Under the pieces are notes generated by a model. That model worked only from the letters and a program-made list of their open reading frames with translations, was not told the DNA's origin and searched no databases. The position numbers and the translations under genes are program-made. From positions 1 to 32,878 of the forward strand of contig JBMNRY010000008.1 in assembly GCA_050944915.1 (NCBI GenBank): a stretch of 32,878 nt of DNA, written 5' to 3'. Below, one piece after another: positions 7,896-17,069 of the stretch (position 1 is the first letter of the stretch; each line of letters begins with the position of its first letter). The stretch comes from JBMNRY01 sp050944915 (GTDB lineage: Bacteria; Bacillota; Limnochordia; JAAZLZ01).

Positions 7896-8285
7896 ATGGG
7901 GAATTTTTTTGGACCGACGGACAACTTGCTCATTAAGGCAATGGATTATGCCCAAAGGAGGTCCAAGGCCTTAACGGCCAATATCGCCAACAGCAACACC
8001 CCTGGCTATAAACGGATCGATGTTTCCTTCCCCGACCTTTTAGAACGGGGAGGTCGCATCCCCTTAGCCAGGACCAATGGCCGTCATTTAGCCGGTAGTA
8101 GGGAGCGGGAGCCCCAGGTGGTCACCGATAAGACTAGTTCCATGCGCAATGATGGCAATAACGTGGATTTGGAGCGGGAAATGGCTGAATTAACCCAAAC
8201 CTCCATGTTTTTCGATGGAGTCGCCGAAATTTATACCAGACGATTGGCCGCGCTCCGTTCCGTCGTCCAGGATGGGAGGCGCTAA
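7896..8285 (+). CDS. flgB: Flagellar basal-body rod protein FlgB
   Basis: FlgB forms the base of the periplasmic/cell-wall-spanning rod, next to FliE and the MS ring. It carries the rod-protein N-terminal signature, here ALTANIANSNTPGYKR, and the typical C-terminal part MRNDGNNVDLEREMAEL followed by an amphipathic helix ending RRLAALRSVVQDGRR. The length of 129 residues is normal. It has no signal peptide, as expected for a substrate of the flagellar export gate. It starts at ATG after GGGAGG. It is the first gene of the flagellar cluster and ends 2 bases before flgC. Confidence 0.96.
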   Translation: MGNFFGPTDNLLIKAMDYAQRRSKALTANIANSNTPGYKRIDVSFPDLLERGGRIPLARTNGRHLAGSREREPQVVTDKTSSMRNDGNNVDLEREMAELTQTSMFFDGVAEIYTRRLAALRSVVQDGRR

Positions 8286-8287
8286 AT

Positions 8288-8683
8288 ATGTTCTCTAGTA
8301 TCCAGATTAGTGGCTCGGGCTTAACGGCTGAAAGACTCCGGTTGGATACCATCGCCGCCAATTTGGCCAATGCCAACTCCAGCGCTCCACCGGGAGAAGC
8401 AGTCTTTCAGCGTTTGATGGTCTCTATCGCCCCCGCGGGTCCTGGGGGCCGCCCCCAAGGGGTGGTGGTGCGAGGCATCCAGCAGGCCGATACCCAACCG
8501 CGCCTGGTTTTTGATCCTGACCACCCCGATGCCGATGCCAATGGGTATGTGGCCTACGCCAACATAGATGTGGTCACCGAAATGGTAGACATGATTACCG
8601 CGAGTCGAGCTTACGAAGCAAACATCACCGCCATCAACATCGCCAAGGCCATGTTCCATAAAGCTCTGGACATCGGCCGGTAA
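8288..8683 (+). CDS. flgC: Flagellar basal-body rod protein FlgC
   Basis: FlgC is a proximal rod subunit exported by the flagellar type III system. The N-terminal helix SGSGLTAERLRLDTIAANLAN is the rod signature. The C-terminal part has DPDHPDADANGYVAYANID and MVDMITASRAYEANITAINIAKAMFHKALDIGR, typical of FlgC. At 131 residues it is at the short end of the family. The middle domain between the two helices is compact (GPGGRPQGVVVRGI). It starts at ATG seven bases after GGGAGGC-like sequence that overlaps the end of flgB. Confidence 0.96.
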   Translation: MFSSIQISGSGLTAERLRLDTIAANLANANSSAPPGEAVFQRLMVSIAPAGPGGRPQGVVVRGIQQADTQPRLVFDPDHPDADANGYVAYANIDVVTEMVDMITASRAYEANITAINIAKAMFHKALDIGR

Positions 8684-8697
8684 TAGGGGGGAAGAAG

Positions 8698-8979
8698 ATG
8701 CGTATTACTCCAGTAGATACGGCCAAAGCTTCAGCCTCCAGGGGGGAAGTCAACCGCGGAGCTTCCTTTGGTGAAAGCCTTAAAGAAGCTTTGCGACAAG
8801 TGAATAAAGAACTCATCGCGGCCGATGCTGCCGCCGCCAAGGTTGCTACAGGCCAAAGTGAAGATATCCACCAGGCGATGATTCAGATGGAAAAAGCCCA
8901 TATGTCCCTTCAGTTGACCATCACCATCCGCAATAAGTTGCTGGAGGCTTACCAGGAAATCTCGCGTATGCAGATCTAG
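8698..8979 (+). CDS. fliE: Flagellar hook-basal body complex protein FliE
   Basis: FliE joins the MS ring to the rod and is among the first exported proteins. At 93 residues it is a normal FliE. The signature lies in the second half: FGESLKEALRQVNKELIAAD, then VATGQSEDIHQAMIQMEKA and MSLQLTITIRNKLLEAYQEISRMQI at the C-terminus. It starts at ATG after GGGGGGAAGA, 14 bases past flgC, in the usual flgB-flgC-fliE-fliF order. Confidence 0.96.
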   Translation: MRITPVDTAKASASRGEVNRGASFGESLKEALRQVNKELIAADAAAAKVATGQSEDIHQAMIQMEKAHMSLQLTITIRNKLLEAYQEISRMQI

Positions 8980-9003
8980 TGAATCCCAATAGAAGGTGGA
9001 TGA

Positions 9004-10497
9004 ATGGTGGAACTTTGGCAATTGATCCGTGAACAAGTGTCGAATATTTGGACCAAAATGGGTCCATTCCAGCGTTTTGGGAGTATTGCTGTCATTCTCG
9101 CCCTCATAGTTACCCTTGTCTTCCTAATCAATCCTTGGAAAGCGTCCAATCTAGTGCCCTTGTTTACGGGCCTACGGGCCGACGATGCCGGGGAAGTCGT
9201 TGCCGTCCTACGGGAACAGGGTATTACCTACCAGCTGGCCAGCAATGGATCGACGGTATTAGTACCGGCCAATCAAGTCCATGACCTTCGATTGGATTTA
9301 GCCAGCCAGGGATTGCCTAAAGGTGGCGTAGTCGGTTTTGAGGTCTTCCAAGAAAGCCAGTTGGGGACCACCGACTTTGAACGTCGCCTAAAATATATCT
9401 GGGCCCTCCAGGGAGAGTTAACGAGGACCATCCGGGAATTGCAAGAAGTGGAAGATGCTCGGGTACATATCGTGATGCCGGAACGTTCCCTCTTCCTCGA
9501 CCAGGAAAGGGAAGCGACGGCATCGGTTTTACTACGACTCATTCCAGGAACTCGTCTTAACGCATCCCAAGTTCGGGGAATTGGCCATCTAGTGGCCAGG
9601 AGCGTGGAAGGCCTTACACCGGAAAATGTCACCATCATCGATACCAACGGCAACATCCTCTCGGAAGCTCCAGCTAACCTGTGGGGTGAACAGGGGGCCG
9701 TCTCCCGATTCCAATTAGAACGGAATTATGCCCGGGATCTGGAGCTGCGGATCCAGACCATGTTGGAGCGGGTATTCGGTTTGGGCAACGCCCTGGTACG
9801 GGCCAATGTCCAGCTGAACTTAAACCTCCAAGAGGAGCGGGCAGAGATCTTTGAACCCATAGGACGCGGCCAAGGGATCCTCCGGAGTGAACAAACCTTT
9901 GAAGAAATGAGTCAGGGAGTCTACGGACAGGCCGGTGGACCGGCGGGAATGGCCAGTAACATCCCGGGTTATGTAGCAGGGGAGGCCCAAGAAGGCCAAT
10001 ACGAACGGCGAGAAACCATCAGGAATTACGAGATTTCCCGCCGGGAACAAATTTTCTCCATAGCCCCTGGACAAGTGGAAAAATTGTCCTTGGCCATCTG
10101 GGTCGATGGCGCCGATCCAGTACAGCTGGGGATGATCGAAGAAGCCGTCGCTTCCGCGGTCGGTCTAGATCCCAGCCGTGGAGATCAACTTATCGTCGAC
10201 AATATGGCCTTCAGCGATGGGGTTTTGTCGGCCGTAGGTGCCTTGGAACAACAACCGGCCCCGAGGAGTGTTTGGCCTTGGTTCATCGCCGGTATTTGCG
10301 GACTTATCCTTTTATTGATGATCCTCCGTCGACCCAGAGCCGCCGAAGAAATCGATTTGGTCGTCGATGAAGAGATTCCCGTCATCCCTCCCGAGCCCGA
10401 CGAACAAGAGGAGTTGGAGAGGGAAATCCAGGATTTAGCAAAACGTTCTCCCCAAGATGTAGCTCAAGTACTGCGTACATGGATGGCTGGGGACTAA
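9004..10497 (+). CDS. fliF: Flagellar MS-ring protein FliF
   Basis: FliF builds the MS ring in the cytoplasmic membrane, the foundation for the rod and the C-ring. The first transmembrane helix is about residues 25-42 and the second about 425-442, enclosing the extracytoplasmic ring-building domains (LVPLFTGLRADDAGEVVAVL; TDFERRLKYIWALQGELTRTI; ARVHIVMPERSLFL; VTIIDTNGNIL). The cytoplasmic tail ends LAKRSPQDVAQVLRTWMAGD, the FliG-binding segment. The length (497) is slightly under the Bacillus form. It starts at ATG after GAAGGTGG; fliG follows 19 bases later. Confidence 0.97.
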   Translation: MVELWQLIREQVSNIWTKMGPFQRFGSIAVILALIVTLVFLINPWKASNLVPLFTGLRADDAGEVVAVLREQGITYQLASNGSTVLVPANQVHDLRLDLASQGLPKGGVVGFEVFQESQLGTTDFERRLKYIWALQGELTRTIRELQEVEDARVHIVMPERSLFLDQEREATASVLLRLIPGTRLNASQVRGIGHLVARSVEGLTPENVTIIDTNGNILSEAPANLWGEQGAVSRFQLERNYARDLELRIQTMLERVFGLGNALVRANVQLNLNLQEERAEIFEPIGRGQGILRSEQTFEEMSQGVYGQAGGPAGMASNIPGYVAGEAQEGQYERRETIRNYEISRREQIFSIAPGQVEKLSLAIWVDGADPVQLGMIEEAVASAVGLDPSRGDQLIVDNMAFSDGVLSAVGALEQQPAPRSVWPWFIAGICGLILLLMILRRPRAAEEIDLVVDEEIPVIPPEPDEQEELEREIQDLAKRSPQDVAQVLRTWMAGD

Positions 10498-10516
10498 GGT
10501 TCAGGGAGAGATCGGC

Positions 10517-11527
10517 ATGATGCGAAAACAAAGTCTAACGGGCAGACAGAAAGCTGCCGTCTTGCTCATTTCTCTAGGCCCGGAGCTTTCGGGCCAGGTT
10601 TTGAAACATCTGCGTGAAGATGAAGTGGAAGAACTCACCTATGAAATCGCAAGTATCAATCGAGTTTTGCCGGAGGTAAGGCAAAAGGTCGCGGGGGAAT
10701 TCCACCAGATCCTTGAAGCCCGTGACTATATCACCCAAGGGGGGATCGAGCAGGCCAGGGAAATCCTCGAACGGGCCGTTGGTCCCCAAAAGGCCCATCA
10801 AATCATTGAGCGTCTCACCAGTTCCTTGCAGGTGAGACCCTTTGACTTTGCCCGAAAAACTGACCCCGGGCAACTGCTTAATTTTATCCAACACGAACAC
10901 CCCCAAACTATCTCCCTTATCATGGCCTACCTCCATCCGGAACAGGCGGGGATGATCTTATCAGCCCTGCCCCCGGAGCTGCAGACGGAGGTAGCCCAAA
11001 GGCTAGCTACCTTAGATCGGACAAGCCCTGAAGTGTTAGAGGAAATCGAAGCCGCCTTGGAAAAAAAGCTGGCCTCCTTTGCTACCCAAGACTACACCAT
11101 GGCCGGGGGCATTGAAGCGGCCGTCAATGTCTTAAATAGGGTCGATCGAGCGACAGAAAAGACGATTATAGAAGCATTAGAAGAGAACGACCCGGAACTT
11201 GCGGAAGAAATCAAAAAGCGCATGTTCGTCTTTGAAGATATCGTCACCCTTGATGATCGATCCATCCAGAGGGTGCTGCGAGAAATCGACTCCCGAGAAC
11301 TGGCCTTGGCCTTGAAGGCCGCCAGTGATGAAGTAGCCGAACGGCTCTACAATAACATGTCCAAACGGGCTGCGGAAATGATGCGGGAAGATATCGAATA
11401 CATGGGCCCAGTCCGCTTACGGGATGTGGAAGATGCCCAACAAAAGATCGTGGGCGTGATCCGCCAGTTGGAGGAAGCAGGAGAAATCATCATCTCCCGA
11501 GGTGGGGAGGATGAGCTCATTGTCTAG
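10517..11527 (+). CDS. fliG: Flagellar motor switch protein FliG
   Basis: FliG links FliF to the C-ring and receives torque from MotA. The N-terminal FliF-binding domain begins LTGRQKAAVLLISLGPELSGQVLKHL. The middle FliM-binding domain includes EHPQTISLIMAYLHPEQAG (an EHPQT motif), and the C-terminal torque helix carries charged residues in DDRSIQRVLREIDSRELALALK. The length of 336 residues is standard. The ATG is doubled (10517 and 10520); either fits the spacing after GGGAGA. The end overlaps fliH. Confidence 0.98.
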   Translation: MMRKQSLTGRQKAAVLLISLGPELSGQVLKHLREDEVEELTYEIASINRVLPEVRQKVAGEFHQILEARDYITQGGIEQAREILERAVGPQKAHQIIERLTSSLQVRPFDFARKTDPGQLLNFIQHEHPQTISLIMAYLHPEQAGMILSALPPELQTEVAQRLATLDRTSPEVLEEIEAALEKKLASFATQDYTMAGGIEAAVNVLNRVDRATEKTIIEALEENDPELAEEIKKRMFVFEDIVTLDDRSIQRVLREIDSRELALALKAASDEVAERLYNNMSKRAAEMMREDIEYMGPVRLRDVEDAQQKIVGVIRQLEEAGEIIISRGGEDELIV

Positions 11528-12218
11528 AATCCTCAAGGCCAATACCTTTCAAATGGTCCAGAATCCGAAAAGCCTTCCTGAGAAGGGGGAACCCGATCAA
11601 CGGAAGGCTATTCTCGATGCGGCCCAAATAACCGCCGGGGCCAAACAACGGGCCCAATCCATCATCGAGAAGGCGGAAGAAGAAAGGAAGGAGATCCTCT
11701 TCCAAGCCCAGGAGGAAGCCCAACGGATGAGGGAGGAAGCTTATCAACAGGGCTTTGAGCAGGGACGAATCGAGGCCCGGGCTGCCTTTGAGGAAGAGTT
11801 GAATCAACGGCTAGCAAAACTCGATGGAATTCTTCAGGAAGCCGTCCAGGTGCGCCGACGGGCCATGGAGATGGCCGAAGAAGATCTCCTTAAGCTTTCC
11901 TTGGCCATTGCCGAAAAGATAATTAGACGGGAAGTGGACAAGGAACCCCCAGTAATCAACGAAATCGTCGGTCAAGCCCTGCAGCTGTTGGGAGGGGCGG
12001 AAAAAATCTTTATCTACGTTAATGATCGAGATTTAACCTTTTTAGAGGGGGACAAGGAAGAGTTAGCCTCAGGCCATCGTTCCTTCGTCTTCGCCGTCGA
12101 TAACAGTATCAGCCCCGGAGGGTGCATCATTGAAACCGACATCGGTCGTATCGATGCCCGCCTGGAGACCCGCCTAGAACGGGTTAGCAAAGAACTCTTG
12201 GAGAACTTAGGGGGCTGA
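11511..12218 (+). CDS. fliH: Flagellar assembly protein FliH
   Basis: FliH is the stator-like regulator of the FliI ATPase and docks it to the C-ring. The protein is about 235 residues, charged and helical, with a long coiled-coil region (IIEKAEEERKEILFQAQEEAQ), a QGFEQGRIEAR segment and a C-terminal FliH/YscL domain (KLSLAIAEKIIRREVDKEP ... SPGGCIIETDIGRIDARLETRLERV). The ATG used gives the common MSSLSRILKA start and lies 6 bases after GAGGTG. A GTG three codons upstream and a TTG three codons downstream are alternatives. It overlaps the end of fliG by 17 bases. Confidence 0.93.
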   Translation: MSSLSRILKANTFQMVQNPKSLPEKGEPDQRKAILDAAQITAGAKQRAQSIIEKAEEERKEILFQAQEEAQRMREEAYQQGFEQGRIEARAAFEEELNQRLAKLDGILQEAVQVRRRAMEMAEEDLLKLSLAIAEKIIRREVDKEPPVINEIVGQALQLLGGAEKIFIYVNDRDLTFLEGDKEELASGHRSFVFAVDNSISPGGCIIETDIGRIDARLETRLERVSKELLENLGG

Positions 12219-12220
12219 TC

Positions 12221-13561
12221 ATGGGCAACTTAACCTTTAATCTCGACAAATATTTGACCATCGTTGAGGAAACGGCCGATATGGAAGTCAGCGGTCTGGT
12301 CTCCCAGGTGGTCGGTTTGATTATCGAGTCGGAAGGAACAGGTATGCAGCTGGGGGAGCTGTGCTACATCTACCCCCAAGGACATTCAGGCCCCAAGATC
12401 GCCGCAGAAGTAGTTGGTTTCAAAGATAAGCGGGTCTTGTTGATGCCCATGGGGGAAACCCATGGCATCGGCCCTGGGAGTATCGTGAAGCCCACAGGAC
12501 GCACATTACATATTCGGGTGGGGGAAAGTCTTTTAGGTCGAGTCCTTGATGGCCTTGGTCAGCCCATCGATGGAAAAGGGCCTTTGGAAGGGACAACCTT
12601 CTACCCCCTCCTAAACCAACCACCCCATCCCTTAACCCGTAGGCGGGTCTTAGAGCCTCTCCCGGTAGGGGTGAAGGCTATCGATGGCCTGTTAACCTGT
12701 GGGAAGGGACAACGTTTAGGAATCTTCGCCGGCAGCGGTGTTGGTAAAAGCACCCTTTTAGGGATGATGGCTCGCAATACTACCGCCGATGTGGCGGTCA
12801 TCGCCTTGGTCGGGGAGCGGGGTCGCGAAGTCCGGGATTTCCTAGAAAGGGATTTGGGACCGAAAGCCCTGGAAAAATCGGTGTTAGTGGTGGCCACCTC
12901 CGACCAAGTGCCTCTAATTCGTTTGAAAGCTGCCTTTGCCGCCACGGCCATCGCCGAGTATTTCCGGGACCAGGGTCATGACGTTTTATTCATGATGGAC
13001 TCGGTGACCCGTTTCGCCACCGCCCAACGAGAGATTGGCCTAGCGGTGGGAGAACCCCCGGCCACCCGGGGTTATCCTCCTTCCATGTTCGCCCTGTTGC
13101 CCAAGCTCTTGGAGCGAACGGGAGGCGGGGAACGGGGTACCATCACGGGATTATATACCGTTTTGGTCGAAGGGGATGATTTCAACGAGCCGGTAGCCGA
13201 TACCGTTCGAGGTATCCTCGACGGCCATATCGTCCTATCCCGGGATCTTGCCGCGGCCGGTCATTATCCGGCCATCGATGTTCTCAACAGCGTCAGTCGG
13301 GTCATGCCCGAAATCGTCTCTGGAGAACATGTGGCCGCCGCCAATCGGATCCGCAACATTCTGTCGACCTATCGAGATGTAGAGGATTTGATCACTATCG
13401 GAGCCTACGTCCCCGGTAACAATCCCCGGGTCGATAATGCGGTGAACCATATCGAGTTGGTGCGGGAATTCCTCCAACAGCCGAGTATGGAAAAATGGGA
13501 TTGGGACCACACCGTGGAGAGGTTAGAAGAAATAGACGAGATCCTACAAAGAGGAGCTTAA
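12221..13561 (+). CDS. fliI: Flagellum-specific ATPase FliI
   Basis: FliI is the F1-beta-like ATPase that energises substrate loading at the flagellar export gate. The Walker A motif GSGVGKST is at residues 171-178, with GERGREVRDFLERDLG and the Walker B-like DVLFMMDSVTRFA after it. PATRGYPPSMFALLPKLLERTG, DDFNEPVADTVRGILDGHIVLSR and HYPAIDVLNSVSRVM are type III ATPase signatures. The length of 446 residues is normal. It starts at ATG 2 bases past fliH, after AGGGGGCTGATC, and is followed by fliJ, its usual partner. Confidence 0.98.
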   Translation: MGNLTFNLDKYLTIVEETADMEVSGLVSQVVGLIIESEGTGMQLGELCYIYPQGHSGPKIAAEVVGFKDKRVLLMPMGETHGIGPGSIVKPTGRTLHIRVGESLLGRVLDGLGQPIDGKGPLEGTTFYPLLNQPPHPLTRRRVLEPLPVGVKAIDGLLTCGKGQRLGIFAGSGVGKSTLLGMMARNTTADVAVIALVGERGREVRDFLERDLGPKALEKSVLVVATSDQVPLIRLKAAFAATAIAEYFRDQGHDVLFMMDSVTRFATAQREIGLAVGEPPATRGYPPSMFALLPKLLERTGGGERGTITGLYTVLVEGDDFNEPVADTVRGILDGHIVLSRDLAAAGHYPAIDVLNSVSRVMPEIVSGEHVAAANRIRNILSTYRDVEDLITIGAYVPGNNPRVDNAVNHIELVREFLQQPSMEKWDWDHTVERLEEIDEILQRGA

Positions 13562-13564
13562 CCT

Positions 13565-14020
13565 ATGCTGGGATTCACCTTTACCTTGCAAAAGGTATTA
13601 GATCTTAAACAAAAACTAGAAGACGAACTGAGCCTCCGTTTAGCGGAACAGGAGCGTAAACTGGCCCAAGCCCAAGAACAACTCCGCCGTTTGGAAGCCC
13701 AACAGGCCAACCAATTACAGGAGCTGGAGGCTCTACAGCGGCGATCGGCCTTAGCGATGGATCTCATCGCATTATATCATCAGCATCTCCTTTACCTGCG
13801 GGAATGCCAGCAAACCCAAGCAACCTATATCGAAGCACTCCGGCGGGAACGGGATCAAAGGCGGGAAGAGTTGGTCCAGGTTAGCAAGGAAAGAAAGGCC
13901 CTGGAAAAGCTTAAGGAAAAGCAATTTCAGGCTTACCAGCGGGAGATGCTCCGCCAAGAACAGAAACAGCTGGATGAAATCGGCGGCCATGTCTTTTTAC
14001 GTAATGTAGCGGAGGGTTGA
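13565..14020 (+). CDS. fliJ: Flagellar export chaperone FliJ
   Basis: FliJ sits in the centre of the FliI hexamer and links it to FlhA. The protein is 151 residues of almost pure coiled coil (LEDELSLRLAEQERKLAQAQ and following), starting FTFTLQKVLDLKQKLED, the usual FliJ opening. No other domain is seen. Similarity to FliJ at sequence level is weak, as is normal for this family, so position directly after fliI carries much of the assignment. It starts at ATG 3 bases past the fliI stop. Confidence 0.9.
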   Translation: MLGFTFTLQKVLDLKQKLEDELSLRLAEQERKLAQAQEQLRRLEAQQANQLQELEALQRRSALAMDLIALYHQHLLYLRECQQTQATYIEALRRERDQRREELVQVSKERKALEKLKEKQFQAYQREMLRQEQKQLDEIGGHVFLRNVAEG

Positions 14021-14022
14021 CC

Positions 14023-14586
14023 ATGAAAAGATGGCTTTTACCACTGCTTTTGATCCTCGTTGCCGCCATCAGCACCTTGGCCGTCTTGGAGACTTTGGAA
14101 GTCACCAGTATCAGGCAGAGCCTGTGGGATTTGGCTAGGGCCCATGAAGTTACAGGCCCCCTGATCTATACATACGAACTGGGTCAAAGTCAATCGGAAA
14201 CCCTGCAACAAGAACAGGCCCAGCTGGAAGTCCAACAGAGGCAATTGGAAGAAGAAGGGGCCCGGCTCCAGGAACAAATGGCCCTACTTGAACGGCAGAA
14301 GCGGGAACTAGCCAAAGAAAAGGCCCAACTAGAGGAGCTAAAGGCCGAACTAGAAGAACTCCAAGCCCAGCAGGCTCAAGCGGAAGACAAACAAGCCCGC
14401 CTGCTGGTCATGCAGGATTTGTATGCTAATATGCGGCCGGAACAGGCGGCTGCCATTCTCGGGGAAATGGACGAGAAATTGGTCGTGACCCTGTTGCAAG
14501 GCATGCCTCCCCAACAGGGAGCTAACATCTTAGCCGCGATGCCGACGGAAAAAGCCGCCCGACTAAGCAAGCTCATGGCCCAATAG
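14023..14586 (+). CDS. MotE-like flagellar chaperone with MgtE N-terminal-type domain (YlxF-like)
   Basis: One membrane anchor or signal-anchor segment lies near residues 4-23. A long Gln/Glu-rich coiled coil (about 57-125) follows. The C-terminal domain (about 130-187) resembles the MgtE intracellular N domain: LYANMRPEQAAAILGEMDEK then AANILAAMPTEKAARLSKLM-like text. The layout matches B. subtilis YlxF, encoded at the same place, and alphaproteobacterial MotE, a stabiliser of MotC. A role in motor or hook assembly is inferred from position. The ATG is chosen because GGAGGG ends 6 bases upstream; a TTG two codons earlier would overlap fliJ. Confidence 0.85.
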   Translation: MKRWLLPLLLILVAAISTLAVLETLEVTSIRQSLWDLARAHEVTGPLIYTYELGQSQSETLQQEQAQLEVQQRQLEEEGARLQEQMALLERQKRELAKEKAQLEELKAELEELQAQQAQAEDKQARLLVMQDLYANMRPEQAAAILGEMDEKLVVTLLQGMPPQQGANILAAMPTEKAARLSKLMAQ

Positions 14587-14622
14587 CCATTGAGATAAAA
14601 ATCTTCGAAGGGAGGTGAACTA

Positions 14623-16257
14623 TTGGAAATAGCATTAGCTGATCTGCTTCTTAGTCTTCAAAGTCCCGTGAAGACTCCTGCCAATGGGTCGGAATCAAAT
14701 CCTGAATTTGCCGCCCTTTTCGACCAACTCCTGGCCATGCTCTCCCTTGAAGGGGTGCAGACACCGGAATCAGGTATCCATGGAGAGACCGGGGAAGAGG
14801 GTGAGTCTTCGGGCCTTCCACTACCCCAAAGGCCTAAGGTTGGAACTACCGAAGAGCTTTCCTTCCTCTTGGCCCAATTACAAGGCGGGGAAGGATTGTC
14901 CCTCTGGCCCAACCCCTTAATCCAGGAAGAGATGCCCGAGCCCCAAGGAGGGGATGGGGAGATGGTATCTTTAGATACCCCATCGACGGTAGACACTTCT
15001 CCCCAACCTACCGATGATGGGCTAGCCCCTCCAGCTTGGGAAAACCAAAGGGCAATCCAGCAGGAGGACATAGTCTCCAAACCGATGACCCGTGGTCACA
15101 AGATGGTCGTTCCCTCGGAAGACCAAGTCCCCGTCAAGGAAGGGCCGCCCATTCTCCGGGCCAGCAGAAAAGATGCCCGATCCCTACGCCAGGGCGGCAC
15201 CCGTCGTCCCTTGGCAGTGGACCAAGCCCCTGTTAAGGAGGAGGCTAGGGAGAGCACCATGGAGAGGACCTTATTGTCCGCAGGGAAGGTCGATCCCTTC
15301 TACAAAGCCCAAGAGCGGGAGTATTTCCTCCGGACCCAGGAGTTAGACCGGGCCATCTTTTCTCTGAAAAGGGAACATGGGGAGCTTGCGGGAGAAAAGA
15401 TGAGTCAGGAAGTTCTTATTCCCATTCTAACCGAGGAAGAAGAGCTTCTACCACCAAGGCAGGAGCAGACCCCTTGGCAAAAAACCCTTCCCCAGGAGAC
15501 TGAGGAGCCAATTGTAGCTATCCCACAGGCCGAGGATGAAGACAGAGTTCTAAATCCCGATGGATTGGAGGATGGAGGACTGGTCCAAGAACCCAAATCA
15601 GGAGAGACCCAACCCCTCCAACCCAAGCTACCGAAGGACATCAAGATCATCGAGTCGAAGCAGCTAGAAACTCCACCGCCGGGTCCTCTAACGCCGCCGG
15701 AAGGAGAGAGAAAACAGGCGGTCGATAATCCGGTCCCCCGGGAGGAAATCCTTATCCAACAGGTACCCGTCTTCTTCAACGAAGATGGGCTGGCGGAGGA
15801 AGGGGAGCTACTAGAGAAGGTCTCCCTACCGCCGGAAGTAAAGGAACAGTTGGAAACGGAAGTAGTCCGACAAGTTGGTTTGCGGATCGAAGAAGGATCC
15901 CAAGAGATCCGTTTGGTTCTCCATCCCAGGGAGTTGGGGGATATCCGCCTGAAGGTAGTGGCCAAAGATGGGCAAATCTCTACCCAATTCTTAGTGGAGA
16001 ATCAAAGCGTTAAAGCCGTGATGGAATCGGCGGTACCCCAGTTGAGACAGGCTTTATCGGAACAAGGGTTACAGCTCACCGATTTTTCCGTCGATATCGG
16101 CGGTCAAGGGACCTTCAGCGGTCAAGAACAAGAGGGACAACCTAGATTTTACCATCACCAACCAAGGGCCCAAAGGGCACCCTTGCGACAGGATGAGGGT
16201 GGGGGCTATGGTCCAGCAGCCCACTGGAGTCTAGGTCAAGTGGATTTACAAGCTTAG
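14623..16257 (+). CDS. fliK: Flagellar hook-length control protein FliK
   Basis: FliK measures hook length and switches the export gate to filament substrates by contacting FlhB. The long N-terminal and central region (to about residue 400) is Pro/Glu/Gln-rich with little predicted structure, as expected of a molecular ruler. It contains a small imperfect repeat (DQVPVKEG ... DQAPVKEE). The C-terminal Flg_hook domain is about 405-491: IRLVLHPRELGDIRLKVVAK and LRQALSEQGLQLTDFSVDI. The 544-residue length is within the family range. It starts at TTG four bases after GGAGGTGA. Its partner FlhB is encoded about 9 kb downstream. Confidence 0.93.
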   Translation: MEIALADLLLSLQSPVKTPANGSESNPEFAALFDQLLAMLSLEGVQTPESGIHGETGEEGESSGLPLPQRPKVGTTEELSFLLAQLQGGEGLSLWPNPLIQEEMPEPQGGDGEMVSLDTPSTVDTSPQPTDDGLAPPAWENQRAIQQEDIVSKPMTRGHKMVVPSEDQVPVKEGPPILRASRKDARSLRQGGTRRPLAVDQAPVKEEARESTMERTLLSAGKVDPFYKAQEREYFLRTQELDRAIFSLKREHGELAGEKMSQEVLIPILTEEEELLPPRQEQTPWQKTLPQETEEPIVAIPQAEDEDRVLNPDGLEDGGLVQEPKSGETQPLQPKLPKDIKIIESKQLETPPPGPLTPPEGERKQAVDNPVPREEILIQQVPVFFNEDGLAEEGELLEKVSLPPEVKEQLETEVVRQVGLRIEEGSQEIRLVLHPRELGDIRLKVVAKDGQISTQFLVENQSVKAVMESAVPQLRQALSEQGLQLTDFSVDIGGQGTFSGQEQEGQPRFYHHQPRAQRAPLRQDEGGGYGPAAHWSLGQVDLQA

Positions 16258-16269
16258 GAGGTGAGGCAA

Positions 16270-16680
16270 GTGCAAATCAATGGTTATGGTCAAAGTTCCA
16301 TCGCCGATATGATGAAAAGCGATAACCTAGACCGGGATGCTTTCCTCCGCCTGTTGCTCACCGAAATGCGTTACCAGGATCCCATTTCGCCTATGGAAGA
16401 TCGCCAATTTCTCGCTCAACTGGCCCAGTTTTCTTCCATGGAACAAATGCAGAATCTCAATAGCAGTATGACCTATTTTCTCAGCAATCAAATGCAGTTA
16501 TCCTTCTTAGGCCAAGGAGCTGCCTTGTTGGGCAAGGAAGTGGAGGTTTTCGACCCCGAGTTGGAGACGACCATCACTGGTACCGTCACCAGCGTGAAAA
16601 TCTCCGAGGAGGGTATCCCGCTGTTGATGGTTAACGATGAGCTTTACCATCTCGGCGATGTCCTCAGTGTGAATGCTTAG
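16270..16680 (+). CDS. flgD: Hook assembly cap protein FlgD
   Basis: FlgD is the transient scaffold at the tip of the growing hook and is needed for FlgE polymerisation. The signature is DRDAFLRLLLTEMRYQDPISP followed by FLAQLAQFSSMEQMQNLN. A short C-terminal beta region follows (LLGKEVEVF ... GTVTSVKISEEGIPLLMVND). At about 136 residues it is the compact Gram-positive form without large hook-cap domains. I chose the GTG at 16270 because AGGAGGTGA ends 5 bases upstream; a GTG at 16261 lies inside that site. Confidence 0.95.
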   Translation: MQINGYGQSSIADMMKSDNLDRDAFLRLLLTEMRYQDPISPMEDRQFLAQLAQFSSMEQMQNLNSSMTYFLSNQMQLSFLGQGAALLGKEVEVFDPELETTITGTVTSVKISEEGIPLLMVNDELYHLGDVLSVNA

Positions 16681-16691
16681 GAGGGTAGGAG

Positions 16692-17063
16692 ATGGTCGAT
16701 AAAATCGGCGGTCGGGTGTATTTACCCGTCGAACCGATAAGTAAACCAAAACCCCAAAAGACGCCGACGCCGAAGGGGGATTTCCAAGCTATTTTGGCCG
16801 ATAAGGTGCGGGAAATTAAGTTTTCCGCCCACGCTCAAGCCAGGCTCCAATCCCGGGGGATTCAGCTAACCGACACCCAAAGGGAACAATTGGAAAGGGC
16901 TGTGGATAAGGCAGCGGCCAAAGGTGCCCGGGAGTCTCTAGTGTTGCTAGATGATGTGGCCTTTGTGGTCAGCATCAAGAACAGGACGGTCATCACCGCT
17001 ATGGTCAATCCCCAGCAAGAGGTCAGCGTTTTTACTAATATCGATAGTGCTGTAATTACCTAG
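16692..17063 (+). CDS. Flagellar operon protein (TIGR02530-type)
   Basis: The protein is small (123 residues) and basic. It has a Pro/Lys-rich N-terminus (KPKPQKTPTPKGDFQAILA) and a conserved C-terminal part: FSAHAQARLQSRGIQLTDTQ, then LERAVDKAAAKGARESLVLL and VSIKNRTVITAMV. This matches the family called flagellar operon protein TIGR02530, encoded between flgD and flgE in many Gram-positives. Its function is not known to me. The location suggests a hook-stage role. No membrane segment or signal peptide is seen. It starts at ATG after GGAGGGTAGGAG. Confidence 0.85.
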   Translation: MVDKIGGRVYLPVEPISKPKPQKTPTPKGDFQAILADKVREIKFSAHAQARLQSRGIQLTDTQREQLERAVDKAAAKGARESLVLLDDVAFVVSIKNRTVITAMVNPQQEVSVFTNIDSAVIT

Positions 17064-17069
17064 GGCTAA